This document shows positions 8,556 to 17,614 of a DNA stretch of 64,000 bases, piece by piece. Source of the stretch: Streptomyces sp. NBC_01288 (lineage in GTDB: Bacteria > Actinomycetota > Actinomycetes > Streptomycetales > Streptomycetaceae). Position 1 is the first letter of the stretch. Each line of letters opens with the position of its first letter. The notes below the pieces were generated by a model. That model had not been told where the DNA came from, searched no databases, and saw only the letters and a program-made list of their open reading frames with translations. The translations under genes were made by a program, and so were the position numbers. The DNA is taken from the NCBI RefSeq assembly GCF_035982055.1, contig NZ_CP108427.1, forward strand, positions 5,889,001-5,953,000, in the 5' to 3' direction.

Positions 8556-10027
8556 GTTCCGAAGTCGGTTCTCAAGTCGCTGATGGGCAGCGGTTGTTCG
8601 TCGGGGGTGAGTGGGTCGAGCCGGATGGTGGGTACTACGCCGTGGTCGATCCCGCGACCGAGGAGACCGTGGGGTGGGCACCGGAGGCCTCGCGGGAGCA
8701 GGTGTTCGCCGCTGCCGCCGCTGCCCGGGAAGCCTTCGGGCCGTGGTCGCGTACGCCGGCCGAGGAGCGGGCGGCGATTCTCGGGCGGGCGGCGGACATC
8801 ATCCGTCGCGGGCTCGTGTCGTACGCCGAACTCGCCCAGGCGGAGACCGGCGCCACGACCGGGACCGCGCGGGGCATGCAAGTGGGCGTCGCCGCGGCCC
8901 GGTTCCGGCGCTACGCGACCGTGGAGCCGGCCGAGTGGGCGATCGCGCCGCAGGTCAACGAGGCGGGGCCGTTCGGGCGGGCGGCTGTCATGGGCGCGAT
9001 CGCCGTGCGGCAGCCGGTGGGTGTGGTTGCCTGCATCACGTCGTACAACAACCCCTGGGCGAACCCCGCCGGGAAGATCGCCCCCGCCCTGGCCATGGGC
9101 AACACGGTCGTCGTGAAACCGGCGCCGCAGGACCCGCTGTCCGTCTACCGGATGGCCGGGGCCCTGGAGGCGGCCGGGGTGCCGCGCGGGGTCGTGAACG
9201 TCGTCAACGGGCAGTCGGTGGAGGTGGGGGAGGCCGCAGTCGAGTCCGGTGACGTCGACATGGTCAGCTTCACCGGTTCCACGGCCGTCGGGCAGCGGAT
9301 CGCCGAGGTGTGCGGGCGGGGCATGAAGCGGCAGTTGATGGAGCTGGGCGGGAAGGGGGCGGCGGTCGTCTTCGACGACGCGGACCTCGCGTCCGCGGTC
9401 TCCGGGATCGGTACGACCTTCTCCTTCTACAGCGGGCAGATCTGTACGGCGCCCACGCGGGTGCTGGCGCAGCGGGGTGTGTACGAGCGGGTCGTGGAGC
9501 AACTGGCCGCTTATGCGCGGGCGTTGAAGGTCGGCGATCCGCGCTCGCCGGACACGGTCGTCGGGCCGGTGATCTCGGCGGCACACCGGGAGCGCGTCGA
9601 GTCGTACGTCGAACTGGGCCGGAAGGAGGGCGCGGTGGTCGTCGCGGGCGGCGAACGCCCCTCCGACGGACCGGGGTTCCTCGTCGCCCCCACCGTCCTC
9701 GCCGACTGCGGCCCCGAGATGCGGGTCGTCCGCGAGGAGATCTTCGGCCCGGTCGTCGTGGTCGTCCCCTTCGACGACGAGGAGGAGGGCATCACCCTCG
9801 CCAACGACAGCGACTACGGCCTCATCGACTACGTGTGGTCGGGGGACGTGGCCCGGGCGTTCCGGGTGGCACGGCTGTTGCGGGCCGGCGGGGTGGGCGT
9901 GAACACCGTGGGGCGCAACATGGAGGCGCCGTTCGGGGGGTTCAAGAAGAGCGGGGTCGGGCGGGATGTGGGGTCGTACGCGCTGCACGCGTACAGCGAG
10001 GTGCAGGCGATCGTGTGGCCGGGGTGA
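8552..10027 (+). CDS. NAD(P)-dependent aldehyde dehydrogenase
   Basis: 491 residues, GTG start within the upstream stop (GTGA). All ALDH landmarks are present: FVGGEWVEP at the N-terminus, ITSYNNPWANPAGKIAPALA, NTVVVKPAPQDPLSV, FTGSTAVGQRIAE, MELGGKGAAVVFDDADL with the general-base Glu, YSGQICTAPTRV with the nucleophilic Cys, and REEIFGPVVVVVPFDDEEEG. It would oxidise an aldehyde produced earlier in the route to the carboxylic acid, in the cytosol. It is the last gene of the block and converges with the SMI1/KNR4 gene 15 bases on. Confidence 0.92.
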   Translation: MSSEVGSQVADGQRLFVGGEWVEPDGGYYAVVDPATEETVGWAPEASREQVFAAAAAAREAFGPWSRTPAEERAAILGRAADIIRRGLVSYAELAQAETGATTGTARGMQVGVAAARFRRYATVEPAEWAIAPQVNEAGPFGRAAVMGAIAVRQPVGVVACITSYNNPWANPAGKIAPALAMGNTVVVKPAPQDPLSVYRMAGALEAAGVPRGVVNVVNGQSVEVGEAAVESGDVDMVSFTGSTAVGQRIAEVCGRGMKRQLMELGGKGAAVVFDDADLASAVSGIGTTFSFYSGQICTAPTRVLAQRGVYERVVEQLAAYARALKVGDPRSPDTVVGPVISAAHRERVESYVELGRKEGAVVVAGGERPSDGPGFLVAPTVLADCGPEMRVVREEIFGPVVVVVPFDDEEEGITLANDSDYGLIDYVWSGDVARAFRVARLLRAGGVGVNTVGRNMEAPFGGFKKSGVGRDVGSYALHAYSEVQAIVWPG

Positions 10028-10042
10028 CGTTCTCCGGTCCTG

Positions 10043-10480
10043 CTACCGGTACCAGTCGTCGCCCTCGGACGTGAGCGATCGGGCGACGTAGTCCCGCAGG
10101 TCCCGGGCCACCCACCGGCGGCTGTCGTCCTCGTGCTCCCACACGAAGACGTCGGGCCGCCCGTCGGGAACACGCACGAACGCGAACTGGTCGCCGCCGC
10201 CGTTGTCACCGAAGAACAGCAGGGGCTCGAACGGCATGTAGAGGTCGGCGAACATCGGGTCCGACCAGAAGTGCAGGTTGTCCGCGACGATCCGTTCGAG
10301 GGGCCAGACGGTGGCGAGTCCGTACGGGCCGCGGATGCCGTCCGTCTCCTGGAGCAGGTCCGCGAGCGCGGCGGGGAGCCGCCGTCCGAGCCGCCGCTCC
10401 GCCGCGCGGAGGGCCGACGTATCGACCGGAACGTCGAACTCGGTCTCCGAGCAGGCCTGTTGGGCGGTGTCTCTCCACAT
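10043..10480 (-). CDS. SMI1/KNR4 (SUKH) family protein
   Basis: 145 residues. The N-terminus ALRAAERRLGRRLPAALADL is followed by LQETDGIRGPYGLATVWPLER and FFGDNGGGDQFAFV, the characteristic SMI1/KNR4 motifs, with a closing WEHEDDSRRWVARDL. In bacteria many members are immunity proteins against contact-dependent toxins, but no toxin gene is adjacent, so a stand-alone or housekeeping role is equally possible. It is a small cytosolic protein transcribed away from the nitroreductase-like gene's stop side, with only 19 bases between the two minus-strand genes. Confidence 0.75.
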   Translation of the reverse strand: MWRDTAQQACSETEFDVPVDTSALRAAERRLGRRLPAALADLLQETDGIRGPYGLATVWPLERIVADNLHFWSDPMFADLYMPFEPLLFFGDNGGGDQFAFVRVPDGRPDVFVWEHEDDSRRWVARDLRDYVARSLTSEGDDWYR

Positions 10481-10499
10481 GCGTGCAGGTTAGGCGGGC

Positions 10500-10895
10500 T
10501 CAGTCCCCCAGATCCACCCGCACCGTCAGCAGGCTCGACCCCATCGCCTTCACCGCCGCGCTGTTGAAGCGGGGCAGGGTGCGCAGGCGGGCCTGGGGGT
10601 CGTCGTCGGGGAGGAGATGGGCCGTGCCGGTGTGCCAGCGGCCCATGATGCGGACCCGGACCTTCGGGTTCGCCTTGATGTTGCGGACGTACTGGGAGAG
10701 CTCGCCGAACTCCGATACGAGCCAGAACGTGTCGCCGATGCGGCGGCCGCCGAGCGGGGTGCGGCGCGGCTGACCGGAGACCCGGCCGGTGGTCTCCAGG
10801 ACGGTCTGGGTGGGGAGGTGGCGGGTGACCGAGTTCAGCACGCGTTGGATCCGGCTGATGGTGCGGTACTTGGCCTCGGGGTTCGATGTGGGCAT
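10500..10895 (-). CDS. Deazaflavin (F420)-dependent nitroreductase family protein
   Basis: 131 residues starting at the ATG at 10895, with AGGAG about 11 bases upstream. Motifs TVLETTGRVSGQPRRTPLGG, GDTFWLVSEFGELSQYVRNI and NPKVRVRIMGRWHTGTA are those of the DUF385/Ddn-type split-barrel proteins that bind F420 and reduce or store it. It belongs to the same cofactor world as FbiC (13537) and the LLM oxidoreductase (1237). Substrate unknown. It is divergent from the endonuclease/phosphatase-fold gene, sharing a 51-base promoter region. Confidence 0.82.
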   Translation of the reverse strand: MPTSNPEAKYRTISRIQRVLNSVTRHLPTQTVLETTGRVSGQPRRTPLGGRRIGDTFWLVSEFGELSQYVRNIKANPKVRVRIMGRWHTGTAHLLPDDDPQARLRTLPRFNSAAVKAMGSSLLTVRVDLGD

Positions 10896-10946
10896 CGGTT
10901 TGCTGATCTCCTGTCGGTGGGCCGGGGTGTGGACTTCAATGGTGCC

Positions 10947-11759
10947 GTGCGCGTCGTGACGTGGAACCTGTGGTGGCGGTACGGGCCCTGGGAGGCCCGG
11001 CAGAAGGCGATTCTCGCCGTGTTGCGTGAACTGCGGCCCGATGTCGTCGGGTTGCAGGAGGTGTGGGATGCCGAAGGTGTGAACCTCGCCGGGTGGCTCG
11101 CCTCGGAACTCGGGATGCACTGGACCTGGGGAGCCTCCCACGACCCCGGGTTCTGGCAGCGGCGACTCGGCGATCCCACCGTCGGGATCGGCAACGCCGT
11201 CCTCAGCCGTTGGCCCGTCGCCGAGCGGGCCGTACTGCCCTTGCCGCCGGGCGATGGAGACGGCGGCCGGCTCGCGCTGTACGCGGGGCTGGACGCGCCG
11301 GGGCATCGCGTCCCCTTCTTCACCGTCCACCTCTCCTCCGCCACCGAGGCCTCGGCCGTACGGTGCCAACAGGTCACCGCGCTCGCCGAATTCGTCGCCG
11401 AGCACCGTGGCGGCGGCCCCTTCCCGCCCGTCGTCACCGGCGACTTCAACGCCTGGCCCGACTCCGACGAGGTACGGCTCTTCGGGGGGTACCGGACCGC
11501 GCCGGCCGTGGACGGGCAAGTCCTCATCGACGCTTGGGAGTTCGCCGAGCCGGGGGCGCCCTCGGCCACCTGGGACCTCAACAATCCGTACATCGCGGGC
11601 ACGTTCGGGCCGAGCGTGCGCGTCGACTACGTCTTCGTCGCGCCGACCGGGAAGGGCGGGCTCGGGCATGTGCGGGGCGTACGGCGGGCGGGGGACGGGC
11701 CGGTCGACGGGGTGTGGCCGACCGACCACGCGGCCGTTGTCGTGGATCTGAGCGCCTAG
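10947..11759 (+). CDS. Endonuclease/exonuclease/phosphatase-fold protein
   Basis: 270 residues from the GTG at 10947 (VRVVTWNLWWR); a GTG at 10929 in the same frame is an alternative. The DNase I-like motifs appear in order: VVTWNLWW, LRPDVVGLQEVWD (catalytic Glu), TVHLSS, VVTGDFNAWPDSDEVR (Asp/Asn pair), and PTDHAAVVVDL (final Asp-His). There is no signal peptide, so it is cytosolic. The family hydrolyses phosphodiesters in nucleic acids, sphingomyelin or inositol phosphates; nothing here decides which. It converges with the PHP hydrolase gene, 9 bases away. Confidence 0.82.
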   Translation: MRVVTWNLWWRYGPWEARQKAILAVLRELRPDVVGLQEVWDAEGVNLAGWLASELGMHWTWGASHDPGFWQRRLGDPTVGIGNAVLSRWPVAERAVLPLPPGDGDGGRLALYAGLDAPGHRVPFFTVHLSSATEASAVRCQQVTALAEFVAEHRGGGPFPPVVTGDFNAWPDSDEVRLFGGYRTAPAVDGQVLIDAWEFAEPGAPSATWDLNNPYIAGTFGPSVRVDYVFVAPTGKGGLGHVRGVRRAGDGPVDGVWPTDHAAVVVDLSA

Positions 11760-11768
11760 TCCACCGGC

Positions 11769-13298
11769 TTACCGCTTGGCTTCGCCCAGGAAGATCGGGT
11801 TCGTGAGCGCCGCCAGCGCCCCCGGTACCGCCCCCGCCGCCGTCTCGTGCCTCAACTCGGCCCGTACGTACGCCGCGTAGGCAGCCGTCGTACCCCACTC
11901 GACCACCCCCGCCCCGCTCACCGGGAGCGGATCGCTGGTGAACAGCACCCCCTGGTCGGTCACGAAGCGGACGGTGCAGCGCGGGGCACCGGTGGCTTCC
12001 AGCCGTAGCGTGACGGGGGTGTCCGCAGCCACCCTCAACCGCTCGCCGATTCCCGCGTGTTGGGCCCGGCCGCCGGTCGCGGTGAAGGTGAGGGAGAGGT
12101 TCTTGGACTCGGCGACGTACGAACGCCCCGCGCGCAGGCCGTCCTGGATCGCCTCCCGCGTCAAGTCCTCGGCCAGGACGACGGTTTGGGGCAGACCGAT
12201 CGCGTCGGGGTCGCGGTGGGCGTCGCTGTTGCCCATCGCCGGGAGCCACTCCCGGTTCTCCCGTACGGACGCCACGAGTGTCGCGTCCCAGGAGGCCAGG
12301 GCGATCTCGTCGTCGGGCGTGTAGGGGCCGTTCCACACCTCGACGGCGTCCGCCTCGCCGAAGCCGAACTTCCAGGCGCAGCCGATGCAGGTGGCGTGCG
12401 GATGGGCGGGGACGACCAGGCCGCCGGCCCGCCGGATCTCGCGGGCGTACCGTCCGAAGCGGTTGTCGCGAGCCCGGTACCGCCAGTCGACGAAGGTGCC
12501 GGGCTCGGTGCCGAGGGCGACCACGTGACCGTTACGGGTGGTGACTTCTTCCCCCAGCAGGATCAGCAGGTCGTCGCCCGCCTCCGAGGCCCAATGGGGG
12601 TGCGATGACGGGGTGTTGTGGTCCGACGAGTTGATGAAGTCCAGGCCCGCCGCCCGCGCCAGCGCCGCGATCTCGGCCGGGGTGCGGCGCCCGTCCGAGT
12701 ACCAGGAGTGCAGATGGCAGTCACCCCGGTACCAGGCCCGCCCGCGCCCCTTCGCCCGCTCCGGCGGGTACACCGGTCGCGGGGCGACGCCCGGGTCGCC
12801 GTAGGTGAGCGTGATCGTGAGCTCGTACGACAGCCCCTGCGGGGAGACGGTGTACGGGCCCAGCGCGATGTGCCAGGTCCCGGCGTGCACCGGGCCGGGG
12901 AGGTAGCCGGGCGTCGCGTCGTCCACGCGGAGGAAGAACTCCGTGCGGGCCCCGCCCGACCAGCCCCGGAAACCCCGGCCGCCCAGGTCCGTGCCGTGCT
13001 GGTCGAAGATGCCGATGTCGAGCGCGTTGCCCTGGGTGCCGGCCGGGACGGACGGCCTGTCGTACGTGTAGGCCACCTTGATCTCGGCGACCCCCGTGGG
13101 GACCTCGACGGGCACGTACACATAGTCGGGCGAACCGGTCGGGAGCGTGCCCCGTACCGTCCGCGTCTCCTGGGCACCGCTTGCCGGGGTCGCCGCACCG
13201 CTCGCGAAGGTCACGCTTCCCAACGTAAGCGCGGCGGTGGCGCCCGTCACGATCAGCGCACGTCTGGTGGTGCCGTTTCCGTGATCGTCATCGCACAT
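11769..13298 (-). CDS. Secreted CehA/McbA-type PHP-domain metallohydrolase (Tat)
   Basis: 509 residues, ATG at 13298 with GGGAGC upstream. The leader contains TTRRALIVTGATAALTLG followed by an Ala-rich stretch, a likely twin-arginine signal. Residues ~45-190 are a beta-rich region (ARTEFFLRVDDATPGYLPG and neighbours). The PHP domain follows: WYRGDCHLHSWYSDGRRTP (HxH), INSSDHN, then VVPAHPHATC, EVWNGPY and MGNSDAHRDPDAIG. These match the metal ligands of CehA-like phosphoesterases. The substrate is unknown; an extracytoplasmic phosphoester or carbamate hydrolase is plausible. It is a single gene between two convergent/divergent neighbours. Confidence 0.82.
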   Translation of the reverse strand: MCDDDHGNGTTRRALIVTGATAALTLGSVTFASGAATPASGAQETRTVRGTLPTGSPDYVYVPVEVPTGVAEIKVAYTYDRPSVPAGTQGNALDIGIFDQHGTDLGGRGFRGWSGGARTEFFLRVDDATPGYLPGPVHAGTWHIALGPYTVSPQGLSYELTITLTYGDPGVAPRPVYPPERAKGRGRAWYRGDCHLHSWYSDGRRTPAEIAALARAAGLDFINSSDHNTPSSHPHWASEAGDDLLILLGEEVTTRNGHVVALGTEPGTFVDWRYRARDNRFGRYAREIRRAGGLVVPAHPHATCIGCAWKFGFGEADAVEVWNGPYTPDDEIALASWDATLVASVRENREWLPAMGNSDAHRDPDAIGLPQTVVLAEDLTREAIQDGLRAGRSYVAESKNLSLTFTATGGRAQHAGIGERLRVAADTPVTLRLEATGAPRCTVRFVTDQGVLFTSDPLPVSGAGVVEWGTTAAYAAYVRAELRHETAAGAVPGALAALTNPIFLGEAKR

Positions 13299-13536
13299 GC
13301 TGCTGCTCCCGGGGTGTCGTGAGTGACAGGGACGGTGCGGAGGTGACCCGTACGACTCTGATAGTCGGCTGTGAACTCCCGTGCAAGGACAGGGAATCGG
13401 CGGGTGTCGGAAATCCGGAGTCGGCATGGGGACGCCGGGGCGCTCCCGCGGCCAGTCACACCGTGTAACGATCTGCGGTGCGGCATGAATCGGGCGTCTC
13501 TCTCTGGCCTGATCAGGCCGATCGTATGCTCGAAGG

Positions 13537-16122
13537 ATGACGACTCCCGCGAGCTCCGGAACCGGCCCGACCGAGAACTCCATGCGTCGCGCCCTCAAAC
13601 GCGCCCGTGACGGCGTCGCGCTCGACGTGACGGAAGCGGCGGTGCTGCTCCAGGCGCGCGGCGAGGCCCTCGACGACCTGACCGCGTCCGCCGCCCGGGT
13701 GCGCGACGCGGGCCTGGCGACGGCCGGCCGACCGGGCGTGATCACGTACTCGAAGAGCGTCTTCATCCCCCTCACCCGCCTCTGCCGCGACAAGTGCCAC
13801 TACTGCACCTTCGTCACCGTCCCCGGCAAGCTCCGCCGGGCCGGCCACGGGATGTTCATGTCCCCCGACGAGGTCCTCGACATCGCCCGCCGAGGCGCCG
13901 AACTCGGCTGCAAGGAAGCCCTGATCACCCTCGGCGACAAGCCCGAGGACCGCTGGCCGGAGGCGCGCGAGTGGCTCGACGCGCACGGCTACGACGACAC
14001 GATCGCGTATGTCCGCGCCATCTCCATCCGCATCCTGGAGGAGACGGGCCTGCTCCCGCACCTCAACCCCGGCGTCATGACGTGGACGGACTTCCAGCGC
14101 CTGAAGCCGGTGGCCCCGTCCATGGGCATGATGCTGGAGACGACCGCGACCCGCCTGTGGTCCGAGCCCGGCGGCCCGCACTACGGCTCCCCGGACAAGG
14201 AACCGGCCGTACGCCTACGGGTGTTGGAGGACGCGGGCCGTTCGTCGGTCCCCTTCACGTCCGGCATCCTGATCGGCATCGGCGAGACCTACGAGGAGCG
14301 CGCGGACTCCCTCTTCGCGCTCCGCAAGGTCGCCCGCTCCTACCACGGCATCCAGGAACTGATCATCCAGAACTTCCGCGCCAAGCCGGACACGGCGATG
14401 CGCGGCATGCCGGACGCGGAACTGGACGAGTTGGTGGCGACGGTCGCGGTGGCGCGGCACATCATGGGCCCGTCGGCCTGCCTCCAGGCCCCGCCCAACC
14501 TCGTCGACTCGGAGTACAAGCGCCTGATCGGCGCGGGCATCGACGACTGGGGCGGGGTGTCGCCTCTGACGATCGACCACGTGAACCCCGAACGCCCGTG
14601 GCCGCAGATCGAGTTGCTGCGCGAGCAGTCGGCGGAGGCGGGCTTCGAACTCCGCGAACGCCTCTGCGTCTACCCGGAGTTCGTGGGTCGCGGCGAACCC
14701 TGGCTGGACCCGCGTCTGCTGCCGCACGTACGGGCGCTGGCGGACCCGGAGACGGGCCTGGCCCGTGAGGACGCGGTGGTCGAGGGACACGCGTGGCAGG
14801 AACCGGAGGAGGCCTTCGTGTCATCCGGCCGCACGGACCTCCACACGACGATCGACACGGAGGGCCGTACGTCCGACCGCCGTGACGACTTCGACGAGGT
14901 CTACGGCGACTGGGGCGCCCTGCGCGAGGCGGCGGCGCCCGGGATGGTCCCCGAGCGCATCGACACGGACGTACGACAGGCACTGGCGACGGCGGCCGAC
15001 GACCCCACTCGCCTCACCGACGCGGAGGCGCTCGCGCTGCTGCACGCGGACGGTCCGGCGCTGGACGCGCTGACGCGGATCGCGGACGACGTGCGGAAGT
15101 CGGTGGTCGGCGACGAGGTGACGTACATCGTCACGCGGAACATCAACTTCACCAACGTCTGCTACACGGGCTGCCGTTTCTGCGCGTTCGCGCAGCGCCG
15201 TACGGACGCGGATGCCTATACGTTGTCGTTGGACCAGGTGGCGGACCGGGCCCAACAGGCCTGGGAAGTCGGGGCAGTTGAGGTCTGCATGCAGGGCGGT
15301 ATCCACCCCGACCTGCCCGGCACGGCGTACTTCGACATCGCGAAGGCGGTCAAGGAACGCGTCCCCGGCATGCACGTCCACGCGTTCTCCCCCATGGAGG
15401 TGGTGAACGGCGCGACGCGCACGGGCCTCTCCATCCGCGAGTGGCTGACGGCGGCGAAGGAGGCGGGCCTCGACACCATCCCCGGCACGGCGGCGGAGAT
15501 CCTGGACGACGAGGTCCGCTGGGTCCTGACGAAGGGCAAGCTGCCGACGGCGACGTGGATCGAAGTGGTCACGACGGCCCACGAGTTGGGCATCCGTTCG
15601 TCGTCGACGATGATGTACGGCCACGTGGACCAGCCACGCCACTGGCTGGGCCACCTCCGGACCCTGGCGTCCATCCAGCAACGCACGGGCGGCTTCACGG
15701 AGTTCGTGACGCTGCCGTTCATCCACACCAACGCGCCGGTGTACTTGGCGGGGATCGCCCGCCCGGGCCCGACGATGCGGGACAACAGGGCGGTGGTCGC
15801 GATGGCGAGGCTGCTCCTGCACCCCCACATCCCCAACATCCAGACGAGCTGGGTGAAGTTGGGCTCGGAGGGCGCGGCGGAGATGCTGCGTTCCGGGGCG
15901 AACGACCTCGGCGGCACGCTGATGGAGGAGACGATCTCGCGGATGGCGGGTTCGTCGTACGGCTCGTACAAGTCGGTGCGGGACCTGGTCGCCGTGGCGG
16001 AGCTGGCGGGTCGGCCGGCGCGCCCCCGTACGACCTTGTACGGGGAGGTGTCGGAGGAGCGGCAGCGGGCGGCGGCGGTGTCGGACGGGCACCTGCCGGA
16101 GCTGTTGCCGGTGCTGGACTGA
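13537..16122 (+). CDS. fbiC: FbiC, 7,8-didemethyl-8-hydroxy-5-deazariboflavin (FO) synthase
   Basis: 861 residues, the usual size of the actinobacterial CofG-CofH fusion. Two radical-SAM domains are visible. The first has CRDKCHYCTFVT near residue 83 (CofG half). The second has CYTGCRFCAFAQRR near residue 545 (CofH half). Each carries the CxxxCxxC cluster motif. It joins tyrosine and a ribityl-aminouracil to make the deazaflavin chromophore FO of cofactor F420. The N-terminus GPTENSMRRALKRARDGVAL is the conserved opening. The ATG at 13537 has GAAGG directly against it, so the start could alternatively be the ATG at 13582. It is a single gene, not flanked by other fbi genes here. Confidence 0.96.
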   Translation: MTTPASSGTGPTENSMRRALKRARDGVALDVTEAAVLLQARGEALDDLTASAARVRDAGLATAGRPGVITYSKSVFIPLTRLCRDKCHYCTFVTVPGKLRRAGHGMFMSPDEVLDIARRGAELGCKEALITLGDKPEDRWPEAREWLDAHGYDDTIAYVRAISIRILEETGLLPHLNPGVMTWTDFQRLKPVAPSMGMMLETTATRLWSEPGGPHYGSPDKEPAVRLRVLEDAGRSSVPFTSGILIGIGETYEERADSLFALRKVARSYHGIQELIIQNFRAKPDTAMRGMPDAELDELVATVAVARHIMGPSACLQAPPNLVDSEYKRLIGAGIDDWGGVSPLTIDHVNPERPWPQIELLREQSAEAGFELRERLCVYPEFVGRGEPWLDPRLLPHVRALADPETGLAREDAVVEGHAWQEPEEAFVSSGRTDLHTTIDTEGRTSDRRDDFDEVYGDWGALREAAAPGMVPERIDTDVRQALATAADDPTRLTDAEALALLHADGPALDALTRIADDVRKSVVGDEVTYIVTRNINFTNVCYTGCRFCAFAQRRTDADAYTLSLDQVADRAQQAWEVGAVEVCMQGGIHPDLPGTAYFDIAKAVKERVPGMHVHAFSPMEVVNGATRTGLSIREWLTAAKEAGLDTIPGTAAEILDDEVRWVLTKGKLPTATWIEVVTTAHELGIRSSSTMMYGHVDQPRHWLGHLRTLASIQQRTGGFTEFVTLPFIHTNAPVYLAGIARPGPTMRDNRAVVAMARLLLHPHIPNIQTSWVKLGSEGAAEMLRSGANDLGGTLMEETISRMAGSSYGSYKSVRDLVAVAELAGRPARPRTTLYGEVSEERQRAAAVSDGHLPELLPVLD

Positions 16123-16238
16123 GGGGCGGGAGCGGGCGGGAGCGGGCGGAGAGGTCGGGTGTCGGGATGGGGGGCCGGTACGATGATCCGACCCCTGTTC
16201 GATCGGGATGTGGGGGCTGTGAGTAGCTGAGGAGATGC

Positions 16239-16796
16239 GTGCCCGTGCCTGCCTCCAAGGTCTGGGTGACCGGTCTGACGGTGGGAGCGATCGCCGCGGT
16301 CACGGTCCTGGCCGTCCAGGCCAACAAGGGCCCGCACCCGAAGGCGTCCGCCGCCCGCCCGAGCGCCTCCGCGTCCGCGCACGCGTCCACGTCCCCGAAG
16401 CCGCACGCGACGGCCGCCGCGGTACCGGCCTCCTCCGGTACCGGGCGGCGCATCGTCTACGCCGTCGGCCAGAAACGGGTCTGGCTGGTCGACGCGAGCG
16501 ACAAGGCGGGCCGTACGTTCGCGGTCTGGCCGGGCACGGTGAGCCCCGACCCCGGCAAATACACCGTGTCGGTCCGCAAGGACGCCACGACGGGCTCCGA
16601 CGGCGTCCAGATCGAGAACATCGTCTACTTCGCCACCAAGTCCGGCCTCAACATCGCCTTCTCCAACGCGGTGGACGGCTCCTCGCCCCCGCCGGCGGCG
16701 GGCAAGGAGACGGGCGGCGTCCGCATGGGCAAGGCGGACGGCGCGGCACTGTGGGCGTTCGGGACGACGAGCACGAAGGTGATAGTGGTCAAGTAG
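16239..16796 (+). CDS. Exported protein with degenerate L,D-transpeptidase (YkuD)-like domain
   Basis: 185 residues, GTG start. Residues ~6-27 (VWVTGLTVGAIAAVTVLAVQ) are a signal anchor, followed by an Ala/Ser/Pro/His-rich linker to ~65. The remaining domain starts RRIVYAVGQKRVWLVDAS and ends GGVRMGKADGAALWAF then GTTSTKVIVVK. That order strongly recalls YkuD L,D-transpeptidases, which end SHGCIRM.NADA..L...TPV.V. The catalytic SHGC is replaced by TGG and there is no suitable His before it, so it is probably non-catalytic. It could be a peptidoglycan-binding or regulatory protein outside the membrane. The YkuD relation is my inference from motif order. Confidence 0.62.
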   Translation: MPVPASKVWVTGLTVGAIAAVTVLAVQANKGPHPKASAARPSASASAHASTSPKPHATAAAVPASSGTGRRIVYAVGQKRVWLVDASDKAGRTFAVWPGTVSPDPGKYTVSVRKDATTGSDGVQIENIVYFATKSGLNIAFSNAVDGSSPPPAAGKETGGVRMGKADGAALWAFGTTSTKVIVVK

Positions 16797-17292
16797 TCGC
16801 CGTCCGGCTCTCCGTGAGCTGAACGACGACCAGCACGACCCCGCTCAGCAGGAACACCCGGGTCGCGGCCTCCAGCCCGTTCCAGTCCTTCGACTGCCAC
16901 ATCGAGAACCACTCACCGCCGACCGCGATGAACCCGGCCCCGAACAACACCATCAGCATGAGCAGCCCGTACGTGGAGAACCGCCGCGCCCGCTCGTCAT
17001 CCCGCCGGACCCACAGCCAGGTCCCATATCCGAGCACAAGCGCGGCAAGCGTCTCCCACACGATGATCAGCACATAAGCCGCGTCCTGTAGCCCCTTGCT
17101 GGTCACCGCCCGCCACATCAGATCGTCGTCCTTGAACGTCGTATCCATGGCCAACACATGCCGCACGAACTGCTGGTTGGTCCCGAAGTCGGTGATGTTC
17201 CCGAACGCCACGAGGGCGATGTAGAGGGCGACGGTGGCGGTGAGGAGGGTGGCGGCGAGCTGTGCCGCGGTGCGTGAGGTGGGGGTGGTCAT
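16789..17292 (-). CDS. DUF2165 small integral membrane protein
   Basis: 167 residues, ATG at 17292. Four predicted membrane segments: LAATLLTATVALYIALVAFG, AAYVLIIVWETLAALVLGYG, TYGLLMLMVLFGAGFIAVGG and ATRVFLLSGVVLVVVQL. The loop NITDFGTNQQFVRHVLAMDT is the hallmark of DUF2165, whose function is unknown. The 3' end overlaps the convergent YkuD-like gene by 8 bases. Its ATG overlaps the stop of a methyltransferase remnant (ATGA at 17289-17292), a sign that it once formed the second gene of a two-gene operon. Confidence 0.8.
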   Translation of the reverse strand: MTTPTSRTAAQLAATLLTATVALYIALVAFGNITDFGTNQQFVRHVLAMDTTFKDDDLMWRAVTSKGLQDAAYVLIIVWETLAALVLGYGTWLWVRRDDERARRFSTYGLLMLMVLFGAGFIAVGGEWFSMWQSKDWNGLEAATRVFLLSGVVLVVVQLTESRTATT

Positions 17293-17441
17293 GACCGGTT
17301 TCTTCCCCGCGTACGAGGGATGCTCACCGCTCGGATCAACAGGGTGTCCGCGGCGCGCGGTCCCTCGTTGGTCGACGGGAGCAGGTCGACGCTGATGTCC
17401 GTGAACCCGGCCTCGTCCAGGGTCTTCACCCAGACCTCCGT
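17289..17441 (-). pseudogene. C-terminal remnant of a SAM-dependent methyltransferase
   Basis: About 50 codons remain: TEVWVKTLDEAGFTDISVDL, LPSTNEGPRAADTLLIRA and a short tail. This looks like the last strand-helix of a class I methyltransferase. Upstream of 17441 the same frame turns into sequence with no resemblance to a methyltransferase and no SAM-binding motif, so the first ~80% of the gene is gone. The stop still overlaps the DUF2165 start. The break lies next to another broken gene (17615-18792), which suggests a local deletion. The methyltransferase identity is inferred from a short segment only. Confidence 0.55.
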
Positions 17442-17614
17442 TGGACGGTGCCCCGCGTTTCGGGGCGCTGCGCCCAGCACGCCGCACGGAACGGGCCAGG
17501 TGCGATCAACTCGCTTTCCGCGTAAGGGCTTTGCGCGGTGTGCAAGCGGTCTCGACGGCCCCGCTCCGCACCCGTAGCTTGAAAGGCCCCGTTCGTGCGG
17601 TGTGGGAGGGGCCC

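Noticed and set aside
8009..9988. 659-codon minus-strand frame opposite the deacylase and ALDH genes
   Set aside because: Composition is His/Arg/Pro-rich and the opposite strand has clear family motifs.
10043..10480. Toxin-immunity pair involving the SMI1/KNR4 protein
   Set aside because: No toxin-like or polymorphic-toxin gene is adjacent.
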